This document shows positions 1-6,601 of a DNA stretch of 9,190 nucleotides, piece by piece (positions within the stretch are counted from its first letter, which is position 1; every line of letters begins with the position of its first letter). The stretch is from contig JBOHGX010000234.1 in the NCBI GenBank assembly GCA_050700255.1, positions 1 through 9,190 of the forward strand, in the 5' to 3' direction. Both the position numbers and the translations under genes were made by a program. Source of the DNA: GCA-003244245 sp050700255. Its GTDB lineage: Bacteria > Actinomycetota > Actinomycetes > Mycobacteriales > Pseudonocardiaceae. The notes under the pieces were generated by a model. The model saw nothing but the letters and a program-made list of their open reading frames with translations, did not search any database and was not told the origin of the DNA.

Positions 1-659
1 AGATCACCGGGATCAACGCGATCGTGTACTACGCACCGACCGTGCTCACCAGCTTTGGAGTGTCCACCCAAACCGCTTTGCTGTTCGGCTTTCTCAACGG
101 ACTGCTGAACATCCTGACCATCGCTGCTGTCGTCCGGGCGAAGATCGTTGACCGGCGCGGCCGCAAGCCCGTCCTGCTGGCCGGTCTGGTGGGGATGTCG
201 GCCAGCTTGTTCGCCGTCGGGGTAGCGGCGCTGATCTTCCCGGTCGGCTCGACCGCGCTGTTCGTCATCGCGGTGGCGGCATTCGTGGTATTCACCAACA
301 CCTTCTCCGCCACCTGGGGCCCGGTGCTGTGGGTGCTGCTGGCTGAGATCTTCCCGCTCGCCATCCGGGGAACGGCGATGGCCATCGCCACGCTGTTCAA
401 CTGGCTGGCCGCGTTCGTCGTGTCGCTGACCTTCCCCAGCTTCACCGCATTCGTCGGCATGGGCACCGTGTTCATCGCCTACGCCGCCGTCTGCGTGGTG
501 ATCTTTCCGATCGTGTGGTGGATGGTGCCGGAAACCAAGGAACGCAGCCTGGAAACACTGGAAGCCGCGTTTCGCAACGGCAGCCGGATCCTGCCGGCCG
601 AGCGCGCTGAGTCCACTAAGACCGGGCCCGCCGCCGCAGACACCGGAGGTAGGGCATGA
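1..659 (+). CDS. MFS sugar porter, C-terminal part (5' end outside window)
   Basis: Proton-coupled or facilitative sugar transporter of the MFS sugar porter family, in the inner membrane. The frame is open from base 3, and the first visible residues are ITGINAIVYYAP, with a partial codon compatible with Q before them. This is the conserved QQxTGxNxxxYY motif of TM7, so the gene starts upstream and GTG at 24 is not the true start. About 218 residues are visible, covering TM7-TM12. Other family hallmarks are the DRRGRKP loop between TM8 and TM9, WGPVLWVLLAEIFP-LAIRG in TM10, and the PETKERSLE motif after TM12. The tail after that motif is about 35 residues, polar and alanine-rich. The stop (657-659) overlaps the ATG of the next gene as ATGA, which indicates translational coupling. 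The substrate cannot be read from this half. The GH172 neighbour suggests a furanose-containing sugar or oligosaccharide (inference). Confidence 0.93.
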   Translation, partial: ITGINAIVYYAPTVLTSFGVSTQTALLFGFLNGLLNILTIAAVVRAKIVDRRGRKPVLLAGLVGMSASLFAVGVAALIFPVGSTALFVIAVAAFVVFTNTFSATWGPVLWVLLAEIFPLAIRGTAMAIATLFNWLAAFVVSLTFPSFTAFVGMGTVFIAYAAVCVVIFPIVWWMVPETKERSLETLEAAFRNGSRILPAERAESTKTGPAAADTGGRA

Positions 660-1741
660 CCGTCAACTACGGCTCGTACGGTTCAAGCCTGAGAGACCTG
701 CCGCGGCTGCGCAGCACCCGCCGGCGCCGGGCGTCCAGCTGGGATCGCACGGGCGGTAACGACGACCGCATCACCCTTGAGCCTGGGCAGACCGCCACGC
801 TCGCGGACATCGAGGCGGCTGGCACCATCAACCACATCTGGGTGACCGTCGCCAACGAACGGATGCTGCGCGACCCGTGGATGCGCCAGCCCGACTACCT
901 GCGAAGGCTCGTGCTCCGCGCATACTGGGACGGCGAAGAGCACCCCAGCATCGCCGTACCTCTTGGTGATTTCTTCGGAATCGGGCACGGTCGCACCGCC
1001 AACTTCGTCTCCGCCCCGCTGCAGATGAGTCCGGAGGACGGCAAGGGGTTCAACTGCTTTTTTCAGATGCCGTTCGGCGCCGGCGCCCGGCTGGAGATCA
1101 CCAGCGAGCTGACCGACGAGCAGGTGTTCTTCTACTATTACATCGACTACGAGGAGATCGACGAGCTCGAAGACGGCATTGGACGCTTCCACGCCCAGTG
1201 GCGGCGCAGTGATCCATGCCCGGGCATTGACCAGGAATCGGAGAGCAACGCCGATTTCCTGCTTACCGGAGTGAACCTCGACGGGGAATCCAACTACACC
1301 ATCCTGGACGCGACCGGCCGCGGGCACTATGTCGGTTGCGTTCTCAACATCCATAACCTTCGTGACACCAACGAGTGGAACTGGTACGGCGAAGGCGACG
1401 ACATGATTTTCATCGACGGTGACAAGTGGCCACCGACGCTCCACGGTACCGGCACCGAAGACTATTTCAACACCGCATGGTGCCCGACACAGACCTACCA
1501 CGCGCCGCACCACGGCATTACGCTGCCCGGCGGTGACAACTGGAGCGGACAAGTCAGCCTGTACCGCTTCCACATCGAAGATCCCATACCATTCGAACAA
1601 TCCATCCGGGTCAGCATCGAGCACGGCCATGCGAACAAACGCAGCGACGACCTCTCGTCGGTGGCCTACTGGTACCAGGCCGAGCCCCACAAGCCGTTCG
1701 ACCTCGAGCCCGTCGAACGGCGCGTTCCCCGAACGCGGTGA
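656..1741 (+). CDS. DUF2961 / glycoside hydrolase family 172 protein
   Basis: The protein has 361 residues, within the usual range for DUF2961 (GH172). Characterised members are alpha-D-fructofuranosidases/difructose dianhydride I synthases and exo-acting D-arabinofuranosidases, built as double jelly-roll oligomers. Family signatures here are an N-terminal SSWDRTGGNDD segment (about residues 27-37), WNWYGEGDDMIFIDG (about 243-257) and HGTGTEDYFNTAW (263-275). E268 in GTGTEDY matches in context the catalytic nucleophile I recall as E270 in the bifidobacterial enzyme. I could not assign the acid/base residue by eye. The N-terminus is polar and arginine-rich (RSTRRRR) with no hydrophobic segment, so it should be cytosolic and act on imported sugar. 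The start is clear: GGAGG at 645-649, 6 nt before ATG. Which linkage it cleaves (D-arabinan, fructoside or other) is unknown. Confidence 0.88.
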   Translation: MTVNYGSYGSSLRDLPRLRSTRRRRASSWDRTGGNDDRITLEPGQTATLADIEAAGTINHIWVTVANERMLRDPWMRQPDYLRRLVLRAYWDGEEHPSIAVPLGDFFGIGHGRTANFVSAPLQMSPEDGKGFNCFFQMPFGAGARLEITSELTDEQVFFYYYIDYEEIDELEDGIGRFHAQWRRSDPCPGIDQESESNADFLLTGVNLDGESNYTILDATGRGHYVGCVLNIHNLRDTNEWNWYGEGDDMIFIDGDKWPPTLHGTGTEDYFNTAWCPTQTYHAPHHGITLPGGDNWSGQVSLYRFHIEDPIPFEQSIRVSIEHGHANKRSDDLSSVAYWYQAEPHKPFDLEPVERRVPRTR

Positions 1742-1762
1742 TCAGCGCACCGACCAGTGACC

Positions 1763-1792
1763 GGAGCTCACCCGATCCCCCGGTGTAGCTCC
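1763..1792 (+). terminator. Hairpin terminator candidate after the GH172 gene
   Basis: GGAGCT (1763-1768) pairs with AGCTCC (1787-1792). CACC (1769-1772) pairs with GGTG (1782-1785) above a one-base bulge, leaving a 9-nt loop. The hairpin begins 21 nt after the stop codon. No U tract follows, which is common for actinobacterial terminators. Function is inferred from position and structure only. Confidence 0.45.
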
Positions 1793-2041
1793 AGCGGTGG
1801 CACGTCGGCGGTCTGCGCAGCTGTCATGGCTCATCGCGGCCGGTCGAACCTTGCCCTTCACTACTACGGTCACTACGAGTGATTCGGCGGAGACTGACAG
1901 CGATTACCTTACAGAGTGGGAAGCGGATAACGAACAAATTGGTAACGCAGCACTGGCCGTGGTCGATGACAGCCGTAGGACGGCATCGGCGAAGTGCTGG
2001 GCCCGGGTCGCGATCGGCGTGTGATGGCAAAGCATCGATCG

Positions 2042-2049
2042 AGAAGGGG
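2042..2049 (+). promoter_or_regulatory. Ribosome binding site fixing the start of the small membrane protein
   Basis: The purine-rich run AGAAGGGG lies 7 nt before the GTG at 2057. The in-frame alternatives further upstream (GTG 1994, ATG 2024) have no comparable site, so this decides the start. Confidence 0.5.
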
Positions 2050-2056
2050 TCGTACT

Positions 2057-2278
2057 GTGAAGGGCATCGATGCGGTGTTGTGGGAGCGCGAACTAGCTGA
2101 GCACATGAGCCGGCACCCCGATCTTCAACACTTGCCACCGCCAGTGCTTCTCCGCCGACGGTCACGACTTTTACGACGATTACGAGTCAGCCCTCTGCTC
2201 GCGCTGATCACGTGGGTTTTTGTGCTGGTCTCTGTGACTGCCGTCGTCGGCTGGTTGATCGGCTGGTATCTCATCTGA
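2057..2278 (+). CDS. Small single-span membrane protein, function unknown
   Basis: This is a 73-residue product from GTG at 2057. The N-terminal half is charged and soluble (WERELAEHMSRHPDL, about residues 9-23), followed by an arginine-rich stretch (RRRSRLLRRLR, about 34-44). One strong transmembrane helix (about 48-70) ends two or three residues before the stop. The arginine cluster before the helix predicts the N-terminus inside the cell. I do not recognise a family. Third positions are less GC-rich than in neighbouring genes, with TTA twice and CTA once, which suggests weak expression, recent origin or transfer. Support for coding comes from the ribosome site and the well-formed helix. 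It is convergent with the cation exchanger gene, whose stop lies 67 bp away. An extended start at ATG 2024 is possible but has no SD sequence. Confidence 0.55.
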   Translation: MKGIDAVLWERELAEHMSRHPDLQHLPPPVLLRRRSRLLRRLRVSPLLALITWVFVLVSVTAVVGWLIGWYLI

Positions 2279-2307
2279 TTCCGTCCGCGCGGCCGCGTGT
2301 GCGACAA

Positions 2308-2325
2308 GTTCACCTCAAGTTCATT
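2308..2325. promoter_or_regulatory. PHO-box-like direct repeat (PhoP/RegX3-type site)
   Basis: GTTCACC at 2308-2314 and GTTCATT at 2319-2325 are separated by 4 nt, giving an 11-bp repeat period; with flanks the unit is CAAGTTCA twice. The Streptomyces PhoP box, bound by the orthologue of mycobacterial RegX3, is built from 11-nt units with a GTTCACC core. The site lies between two convergent stop codons rather than in front of a known gene, so its target is unclear and it may be fortuitous. Confidence 0.35.
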
Positions 2326-2345
2326 CTTTAGGCACTGGGTAGGAC

Positions 2346-3692
2346 TCACGAGCCCGTCGGGACCCGTCCGAGTTCGGGGAAGGGGGTGACGAGGCCATCG
2401 CGGATCACCTGCAGTGTCTGCCGGCGGAGCCGGACGATCTGCCCGATCGCCAGCGCGACATAGACCGCGGACAGCACGAGGATCACAATCTGATTCACCG
2501 ACTGCGACATGGTGACGCTCACGATGAACTGCACGGTGAACAGCGACAGCAGGCCCACTGCGCCGTAAACCGTCAAGCTCAGATTCACCAGGATCGCCAC
2601 CGCGAACAGTGACTGGGCGGCAGTGAGCAGCAGCTCCAAGCGCTGCTGAGAGTCGATCGGCAGACCGTCCGTAGTGCCCGCGGACAGCGCGAACACCACC
2701 GGGATGGTGCCGACGAGCAGCGTCCACTGGTTGACCTTGCTCGACAGCAGGGTGCCCAGCGAGTTCGACGCCATCAGCCGCACCGCGTACAGGCACGCCA
2801 CGATCAGCTCGGGTGACTCGCTGGCCAGCGGCGCCACCCACTGCACGAGCAGGAACTGCTCGACACCCAGTTGCGCCCCGGTGGACACCAGGCCCTCGGA
2901 GAAGTGCTCGGCGGTCGCCAGGATCATCAGTCCCGCTACGGCGAAGAACGTGATGACGAGCGTGCGGCGCCGCCAGCGGTTCTGCTCGCCGACCCATGCG
3001 GCCACCCCGGCCAGCTCGGGTTTCTCAGACGGCGCCTTCGACAGCCGCCATGCGTAGAGCGCGAAGATCGTGACCAGCACGCCGGTATCGACCAGGGTGA
3101 GGGTGCTGCGCAGCGGCAAGGTCAGCGAGTACAGCGTGGCGATGCCGAGGAAGACGACATCGGCCGACATCGTGGGAGCCAGCCGCACCTCGCCGGGAAG
3201 GGTGTCGTCGTCCGGCTCGCCACCGGCCCTGCGGTTACGCAGCGCCGCCCAGGTCGCGACGAGCACCACCAGCGGCCAGCCCACACCGACCAGCACCCGG
3301 TTGGCACCGGTCATGTTCGCCAGCGCCAGCGAGCACGGGTTGGCGCCGCCCGCGTTGGGCACGCAAGCTCCGTTCTGCTCGTAGACCTGCCCGGCCTGGT
3401 AGGTGAAAACGAAGTCGACCGCGTACTCCGGTAGCACCGCCAGTAGCGCCAGCACGGACAGCGCCAACCCGGCGCTGATGTCGACCTGCGCAGCCTCGGC
3501 AGCCCAGGAGAGCACGAACGCCGCACCTACGATCGCTATGCCGAAGACTCCCGCGGCCACCACCGGTGACATCTCGAGGTGTGGCAGGCCCAGATAGTCG
3601 GCGGCGCCGAGGTACGCCCCGGGAAGGCTCACCAGCAATGCGAGGATCAGTTGCAGCGGTGGCCGCGCGCGTGTCGAAGCCCCTGCCGTCAC
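2346..3692 (-). CDS. Sodium/calcium exchanger family (CaCA) membrane protein
   Basis: The protein has 448 residues and two alpha-repeat regions typical of the Ca2+/cation antiporter superfamily, so it probably exchanges a cation for Na+ or H+ across the inner membrane. Repeat 1 (about residues 65-140) contains LAVLPEYAVDF with P88/E89 and ANMTGANRVLVGVGWP. Repeat 2 (about 262-335) contains APLASESPELIVA with P294/E295 and SNSLGTLLSSKVNQWTLLVG. The acidic residue after proline in each repeat sits where family members coordinate the ion. About ten hydrophobic segments are visible, with a hydrophilic loop at about 152-175 between the halves. C110 and C120 lie in a short loop and could form a disulfide if it faces outward. 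The start is GTG with no SD sequence; a promoter-like sequence 7 nt upstream suggests a leaderless message. The ion (Ca2+, Na+, K+ or other) cannot be told from sequence. Confidence 0.87.
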   Translation of the reverse strand: MTAGASTRARPPLQLILALLVSLPGAYLGAADYLGLPHLEMSPVVAAGVFGIAIVGAAFVLSWAAEAAQVDISAGLALSVLALLAVLPEYAVDFVFTYQAGQVYEQNGACVPNAGGANPCSLALANMTGANRVLVGVGWPLVVLVATWAALRNRRAGGEPDDDTLPGEVRLAPTMSADVVFLGIATLYSLTLPLRSTLTLVDTGVLVTIFALYAWRLSKAPSEKPELAGVAAWVGEQNRWRRRTLVITFFAVAGLMILATAEHFSEGLVSTGAQLGVEQFLLVQWVAPLASESPELIVACLYAVRLMASNSLGTLLSSKVNQWTLLVGTIPVVFALSAGTTDGLPIDSQQRLELLLTAAQSLFAVAILVNLSLTVYGAVGLLSLFTVQFIVSVTMSQSVNQIVILVLSAVYVALAIGQIVRLRRQTLQVIRDGLVTPFPELGRVPTGS

Positions 3693-3699
3693 ACGCTTA

Positions 3700-3726
3700 G
3701 AGTTACACGGATCGTCGTTCGGTCAA
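3700..3726 (-). promoter_or_regulatory. Possible leaderless promoter of the cation exchanger gene
   Basis: On the minus strand, TTGACC (3726-3721) is followed after 15 nt by TAACTC (3705-3700). Seven more nucleotides lead directly to the GTG at 3692. A start site at the GTG itself would give a leaderless mRNA, frequent in mycobacteria, and would explain the missing SD sequence. The spacer is short and the -10 lacks its final T, so the match is modest. Confidence 0.35.
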
Positions 3727-3735
3727 ACTTGAGTT

Positions 3736-4332
3736 GTGAGTCTTCCGTTTCAGCCTGCACTCTTCGGTGCTGGCAACCCGGCGCCCGACGAGTTGTACAC
3801 CACGCTGCGCCGCTGTCAGCTCGACGACGAGTCGTGGGTCGACGTGGCTCCCTCGTGGATGTCCGGTGCCGACACGCTGTTCGAGGAGCTGGCCAGCTGG
3901 ATGGCGTGGGACCAGCGGGAACGCTGGATACACGGCCGTCGCATCATCGAGCCGCGGCTGACCTGCGGCTGGACCGTTGGCGAGTCGCCGCCGCCGTTGG
4001 ACGATCTGGCCGCCCTTCTCTCGCAGCGCTACGGGGTCGCGTTCGACTCGATCTGGGCCAACTACTACCGTGACGGCCGGGATTCGGTGGCCTGGCACGG
4101 TGATCGAGTGCGTTTTTCGCTGCAGCGCCCGCTGGTCGCCATCGTGTCGCTGGGTAGTCGCCGACGCTTCGGGCTGCGCCCGCGCGGCGGTGGTGCCGGC
4201 CGGTGGTTCACCCTCGACGGCGGCGACCTGCTCGTGATGGGAGGCCGTAGCCAGCACGATTGGGAGCACACCGTGCCGAAGGCTGCCCACGGTGGGCCCA
4301 GGATCAGCATCACGTACCGGCATAGCCGTTAG
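3736..4332 (+). CDS. AlkB-family 2-oxoglutarate/Fe(II) dioxygenase
   Basis: This is a 198-residue cytosolic protein resembling AlkB/ALKBH2-3 enzymes, which oxidatively remove alkyl groups such as 1-methyladenine and 3-methylcytosine from nucleic acids using 2-oxoglutarate, O2 and Fe(II). Visible motifs are NYYRDGRDSVAWHGD (about residues 109-123), with iron ligands H121 and D123, third ligand H178 in HDWEHTVPK, and RISITYR (189-195). The last corresponds to the RxNxTxR signature that binds 2-oxoglutarate and positions the active site; N is replaced by S. FGLRPRGGG (about 151-159) fits the family's beta-hairpin. The length is typical of the short bacterial form. The GTG start has no SD sequence, so the message may be leaderless. 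It is divergent from the cation exchanger across 43 bp. Base substrate (DNA or RNA) is unproven. Confidence 0.88.
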   Translation: MSLPFQPALFGAGNPAPDELYTTLRRCQLDDESWVDVAPSWMSGADTLFEELASWMAWDQRERWIHGRRIIEPRLTCGWTVGESPPPLDDLAALLSQRYGVAFDSIWANYYRDGRDSVAWHGDRVRFSLQRPLVAIVSLGSRRRFGLRPRGGGAGRWFTLDGGDLLVMGGRSQHDWEHTVPKAAHGGPRISITYRHSR

Positions 4333-4352
4333 TCCGTTTGCGCGACCCGCAG

Positions 4353-4394
4353 CGGGCACGGCGGACTGACACACCGGGCACGGCGGACTGACAC
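4353..4394. repeat. Two-copy tandem repeat, 22-bp period
   Basis: CGGGCACGGCGGACTGACAC occurs perfectly at 4353-4372 and at 4375-4394, with a 2-nt joint (AC). A third copy begins at 4397 (CGGG) and then diverges. It lies between the AlkB stop and the TVP38 gene, and each copy contains CTGACA, a possible -35 element. Confidence 0.9.
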
Positions 4395-4418
4395 GCCGGG
4401 ATTGGGGGCGGGTACGAT
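4388..4418 (+). promoter_or_regulatory. Possible promoter of the TVP38-SSADH operon
   Basis: CTGACA (4388-4393, five of six matches to TTGACA) is in the second tandem repeat copy. TACGAT (4413-4418, fits TANNNT) follows after 19 nt. Transcription would start near 4425, leaving a leader of about 28 nt that includes the GGAGG at 4444. The spacer is somewhat long. Confidence 0.4.
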
Positions 4419-4443
4419 TGCTGCGCACCCGTTGCCGGTGTTC

Positions 4444-4448
4444 GGAGG
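4444..4448 (+). promoter_or_regulatory. Ribosome binding site fixing the TVP38-like start
   Basis: GGAGG lies 4 nt before the GTG at 4453 and selects it over the in-frame upstream start at 4402. That upstream start would add a 17-residue N-terminus without homology-like features. Confidence 0.65.
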
Positions 4449-4452
4449 ACAC

Positions 4453-5124
4453 GTGAGCGCGCCCCGTACCCGTCTGCTGGTGGCCGGGCTGTTGTTCGTC
4501 ACGCTGATCGTCGCAGCGCTGGTGCTGCCGGTGCCCACCGCATTGCAGATGCGGGATTGGGCACAGGCGGCCGGGGTCGCCGCACCGATGCTGTTCCTGC
4601 TCGGGCAGACTGTGGTGACGATCGCACCGATCCCCCGCACCGTATTCACTCTTGCCGCGGGATTGTTGTTCGGCCCTGTGCTGGGCGTGGTGCTGTCACT
4701 GTTGGCGACCACGTTGGCTGCGGCACTGGCCTTTGTCGTGGTTCGCCGGGTAGGGCGCAGCCTGGTGGAACCACACCTCGATCGTGGGCTGCTGCGTGCG
4801 ATCGACGCGCGACTGCGCCGTCGTGGTTGGCTCGCCGTGGCGTCGCTGCGATTGATCCCAGCGGTACCGTTTTCGGTGCTCAACTATTGCAGCGCGGTGT
4901 CGTCGATCCGGTTTCGCGACTACCTCGTGGGCACCGTGGGCGTCATACCCGGATCGGTTGCGCTCGTCGTGCTCGGCGACGCCTTGACCGGAACCACCTC
5001 ACCGGCGTTGCTTGCGATATCGGTGGGAGGCGCGGCCATCGGGGTGATCGGCCTGATCGTGCAGGCCCGCAGCGGCGCTCTGCAGCCCCCGACTGTGGAG
5101 CCCCCGGTGACGGTGCCCAAGTAG
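4453..5124 (+). CDS. TVP38/TMEM64 (DedA superfamily) membrane protein
   Basis: The protein has 223 residues from GTG 4453. The family (SNARE-associated/VTT domain) consists of integral membrane proteins. DedA relatives are linked to lipid carrier or phospholipid flipping and envelope homeostasis, but the role of most TVP38 members is untested. Visible segments are an N-terminal helix (about 7-27) and PIPRTVFTLAAGLLFGP (59-75), the conserved re-entrant region. A long helix (about 76-97) is followed by an amphipathic arginine-rich section (about 98-126). The signature RLIPAVPFSVLNYCSAVSSI (133-152) carries R133, two prolines and N144. Two further helices (about 159-178 and 184-204) and a proline-rich tail complete it. 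It is followed after 1 bp by the SSADH gene, so the two are probably cotranscribed; no functional link between these families is known to me. Confidence 0.87.
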   Translation: MSAPRTRLLVAGLLFVTLIVAALVLPVPTALQMRDWAQAAGVAAPMLFLLGQTVVTIAPIPRTVFTLAAGLLFGPVLGVVLSLLATTLAAALAFVVVRRVGRSLVEPHLDRGLLRAIDARLRRRGWLAVASLRLIPAVPFSVLNYCSAVSSIRFRDYLVGTVGVIPGSVALVVLGDALTGTTSPALLAISVGGAAIGVIGLIVQARSGALQPPTVEPPVTVPK

Positions 5125-5125
5125 C

Positions 5126-6601
5126 GTGATGGCAATGAGTTGCGCCGACCGAGAGCAAGCCGTCGTCGACACCGTCCCCACTGAGCTGTTCATCAACGGT
5201 CGGTGGCGACCCGCCAGCGGCGGGAAGACCTTCGATGTCGAGGACCCCTCCACCGGCAAGGCGCTGCGCGCAGTCGCCGACGCTGCCCCCGAAGACGGGA
5301 TGGCCGCACTGGACGCCGCGGTCGCCGTCCAGGCTCAGTGGGCGCAGCACCCGCCCCGGGAACGTGGCGAGATCCTGCGCCGCGCCTACGAGCTGATGAT
5401 GCAGTGTCAGGGCGACCTCGCGTTGCTGATGACCTTGGAAATGGGCAAGCCGCTGGCCGAGTCGCAGGCCGAGATCGCCTATGCCGCCGAGTTCTTCCGC
5501 TGGTTCGCCGAGGAGGCGGTGCGCATCGATGGCGGGTTCGCCACCGCGCCCAACGGCTCGGGGCGAGTGCTCGTGATGCGCCAGCCGATCGGGCCGTCAC
5601 TGCTGATCACCCCGTGGAACTTCCCGGCCGCGATGGGCACCCGCAAGATCGGCCCGGCGGTAGCGGCCGGTTGCACGATGGTGCTGAAACCGGCCCGTTT
5701 GACCCCGCTGTCGATGCTCGCGCTGGCTGAGATCCTGGCCGAGTGCGGGCTGCCCGACGGGGTGCTCAACGTCGTGCCCACCGCCAGCTCAGGTCGGCTG
5801 ATGGAACCGCTGATCAGGGACGGTCGGGCCCGTAAGCTGTCCTTCACCGGCTCTACCGAGGTGGGCCGCACGCTGCTGGAGCAGTGCGCTGAGCAGATCC
5901 TGCGGACCTCGATGGAGCTCGGCGGCAATGCACCGTTCCTGGTCTTCGCCGACGCCGACCTCGATGCCGCGGTCGAGGGAGCGATGATCGCGAAGATGCG
6001 CAATATCGGCGAGGCATGCACCGCTGCCAACCGCTTCTTCGTGCACACCGACATCGCCGAGGAGTTCTCCCGGCGGCTGGCCGAGCAGATGGGTTCACTG
6101 CGCATCGGTCGTGGCAGCGAGGAGGATGTGCAGGTCGGCCCGCTGATCGAGGCCAAGGCGCGGGACAAGGTGCAGCACCTGGTCGATGACGCGGTCACCC
6201 GTGGGGCCCGGGTGCTCGTCGGTGGCAAGCCGGTGGACGGTCCGGGCTACTTTTACCGCCCGACCGTGCTTGCTGACGTACCGCCCGATGCCGAGATGGC
6301 AGGCACGGAGATCTTCGGACCGGTCGCGCCGATTACCCCGTTTACTGACGAGGATGAGGTGCTGGCGACCGCCAATGACACCCCCTTCGGGCTGGTCAGC
6401 TACGTCTACACCGAGGATCTGCGCCGCGCTCTGCGGGTCTGTGAGCGGCTCGAGGCCGGCATGGTCGGGCTCAACCAGGGCCTGGTGTCCAATCCGGCGG
6501 CGCCCTTCGGCGGCGTCAAGCACTCCGGCCTGGGTCGCGAGGGCGGCTCGGTGGGCATTGAGGAGTTCCTCGAGACGAAGTATGTCGCCGTCGCCACCTG
6601 A
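5126..6601 (+). CDS. gabD: Succinate-semialdehyde dehydrogenase (GabD-type aldehyde dehydrogenase)
   Basis: This 491-residue cytosolic enzyme oxidises succinate semialdehyde to succinate with NAD(P)+, feeding the TCA cycle from 4-aminobutyrate or a 2-oxoglutarate bypass. Numbered from GTG 5126, it shows TPWNFP with N165, K188 in LKPAR, FTGSTEVG (240-247), general base E264 in MELGGN and catalytic C298 in GEACTAANR. The E-to-C spacing of 34 is standard for the superfamily. The stretch from FTGSTE to ANR closely follows E. coli GabD. R191 replaces the ribose-binding Glu of NAD-specific enzymes, which favours NADP+ (inference). The residue two after C298 is Ala where human and E. coli enzymes have a second Cys, so the human-type redox disulfide cannot form. 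The start is uncertain: GTG 5126, ATG 5129 and ATG 5135 are all in frame, none has a clear SD sequence, and coupling to the upstream stop is likely. Other aldehydes are possible substrates. Confidence 0.88.
   Translation: MMAMSCADREQAVVDTVPTELFINGRWRPASGGKTFDVEDPSTGKALRAVADAAPEDGMAALDAAVAVQAQWAQHPPRERGEILRRAYELMMQCQGDLALLMTLEMGKPLAESQAEIAYAAEFFRWFAEEAVRIDGGFATAPNGSGRVLVMRQPIGPSLLITPWNFPAAMGTRKIGPAVAAGCTMVLKPARLTPLSMLALAEILAECGLPDGVLNVVPTASSGRLMEPLIRDGRARKLSFTGSTEVGRTLLEQCAEQILRTSMELGGNAPFLVFADADLDAAVEGAMIAKMRNIGEACTAANRFFVHTDIAEEFSRRLAEQMGSLRIGRGSEEDVQVGPLIEAKARDKVQHLVDDAVTRGARVLVGGKPVDGPGYFYRPTVLADVPPDAEMAGTEIFGPVAPITPFTDEDEVLATANDTPFGLVSYVYTEDLRRALRVCERLEAGMVGLNQGLVSNPAAPFGGVKHSGLGREGGSVGIEEFLETKYVAVAT

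Larger units (their letters stand above)
1742..2056. other. Intergenic stretch without a convincing gene
   Basis: This 315-bp stretch has lower GC and no codon-position bias. The ORFs here (for example plus 1797-2024 and minus 1824-2165) resemble no family I know and have no good ribosome site. It holds the terminator-like hairpin at 1763-1792. A second small hairpin has GCCGT (1972-1976) pairing with ACGGC (1980-1984), with CGAT/ATCG (1964-1967 and 1985-1988) able to extend it across a bulge. That one may belong to the leader of the small gene at 2057. I could not fix a promoter. Confidence 0.5.

Noticed and set aside
683..1690. 335-codon open frame on the minus strand
   Set aside because: Lies wholly antisense to the GH172 gene, whose motifs, ribosome site and overlap with the transporter are clear. 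Its open length is a by-product of high GC, and its sequence resembles no family.
1797..2024. 75-codon plus-strand frame in the intergenic stretch
   Set aside because: No ribosome site, no codon-position GC bias, no recognisable motif, and it begins just after a terminator-like hairpin.
2286..2297. CGCGGCCGCG palindrome as terminator for the convergent genes
   Set aside because: The self-complementary core leaves no adequate loop and the stem is short; it is better seen as GC-rich chance symmetry.
2125..2997. 290-codon minus-strand frame running out of the cation exchanger gene
   Set aside because: Arginine- and proline-rich shadow frame of the exchanger, which has both alpha repeats in the other frame.
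3703..4452. 249-codon minus-strand frame opposite the AlkB-type gene
   Set aside because: Antisense to a gene with intact HxD...H and RxSxTxR motifs; no domain features of its own.
5479..6228. 249-codon minus-strand frame opposite the SSADH gene
   Set aside because: Serine- and arginine-rich composition typical of a shadow frame; the dehydrogenase is complete on the plus strand.
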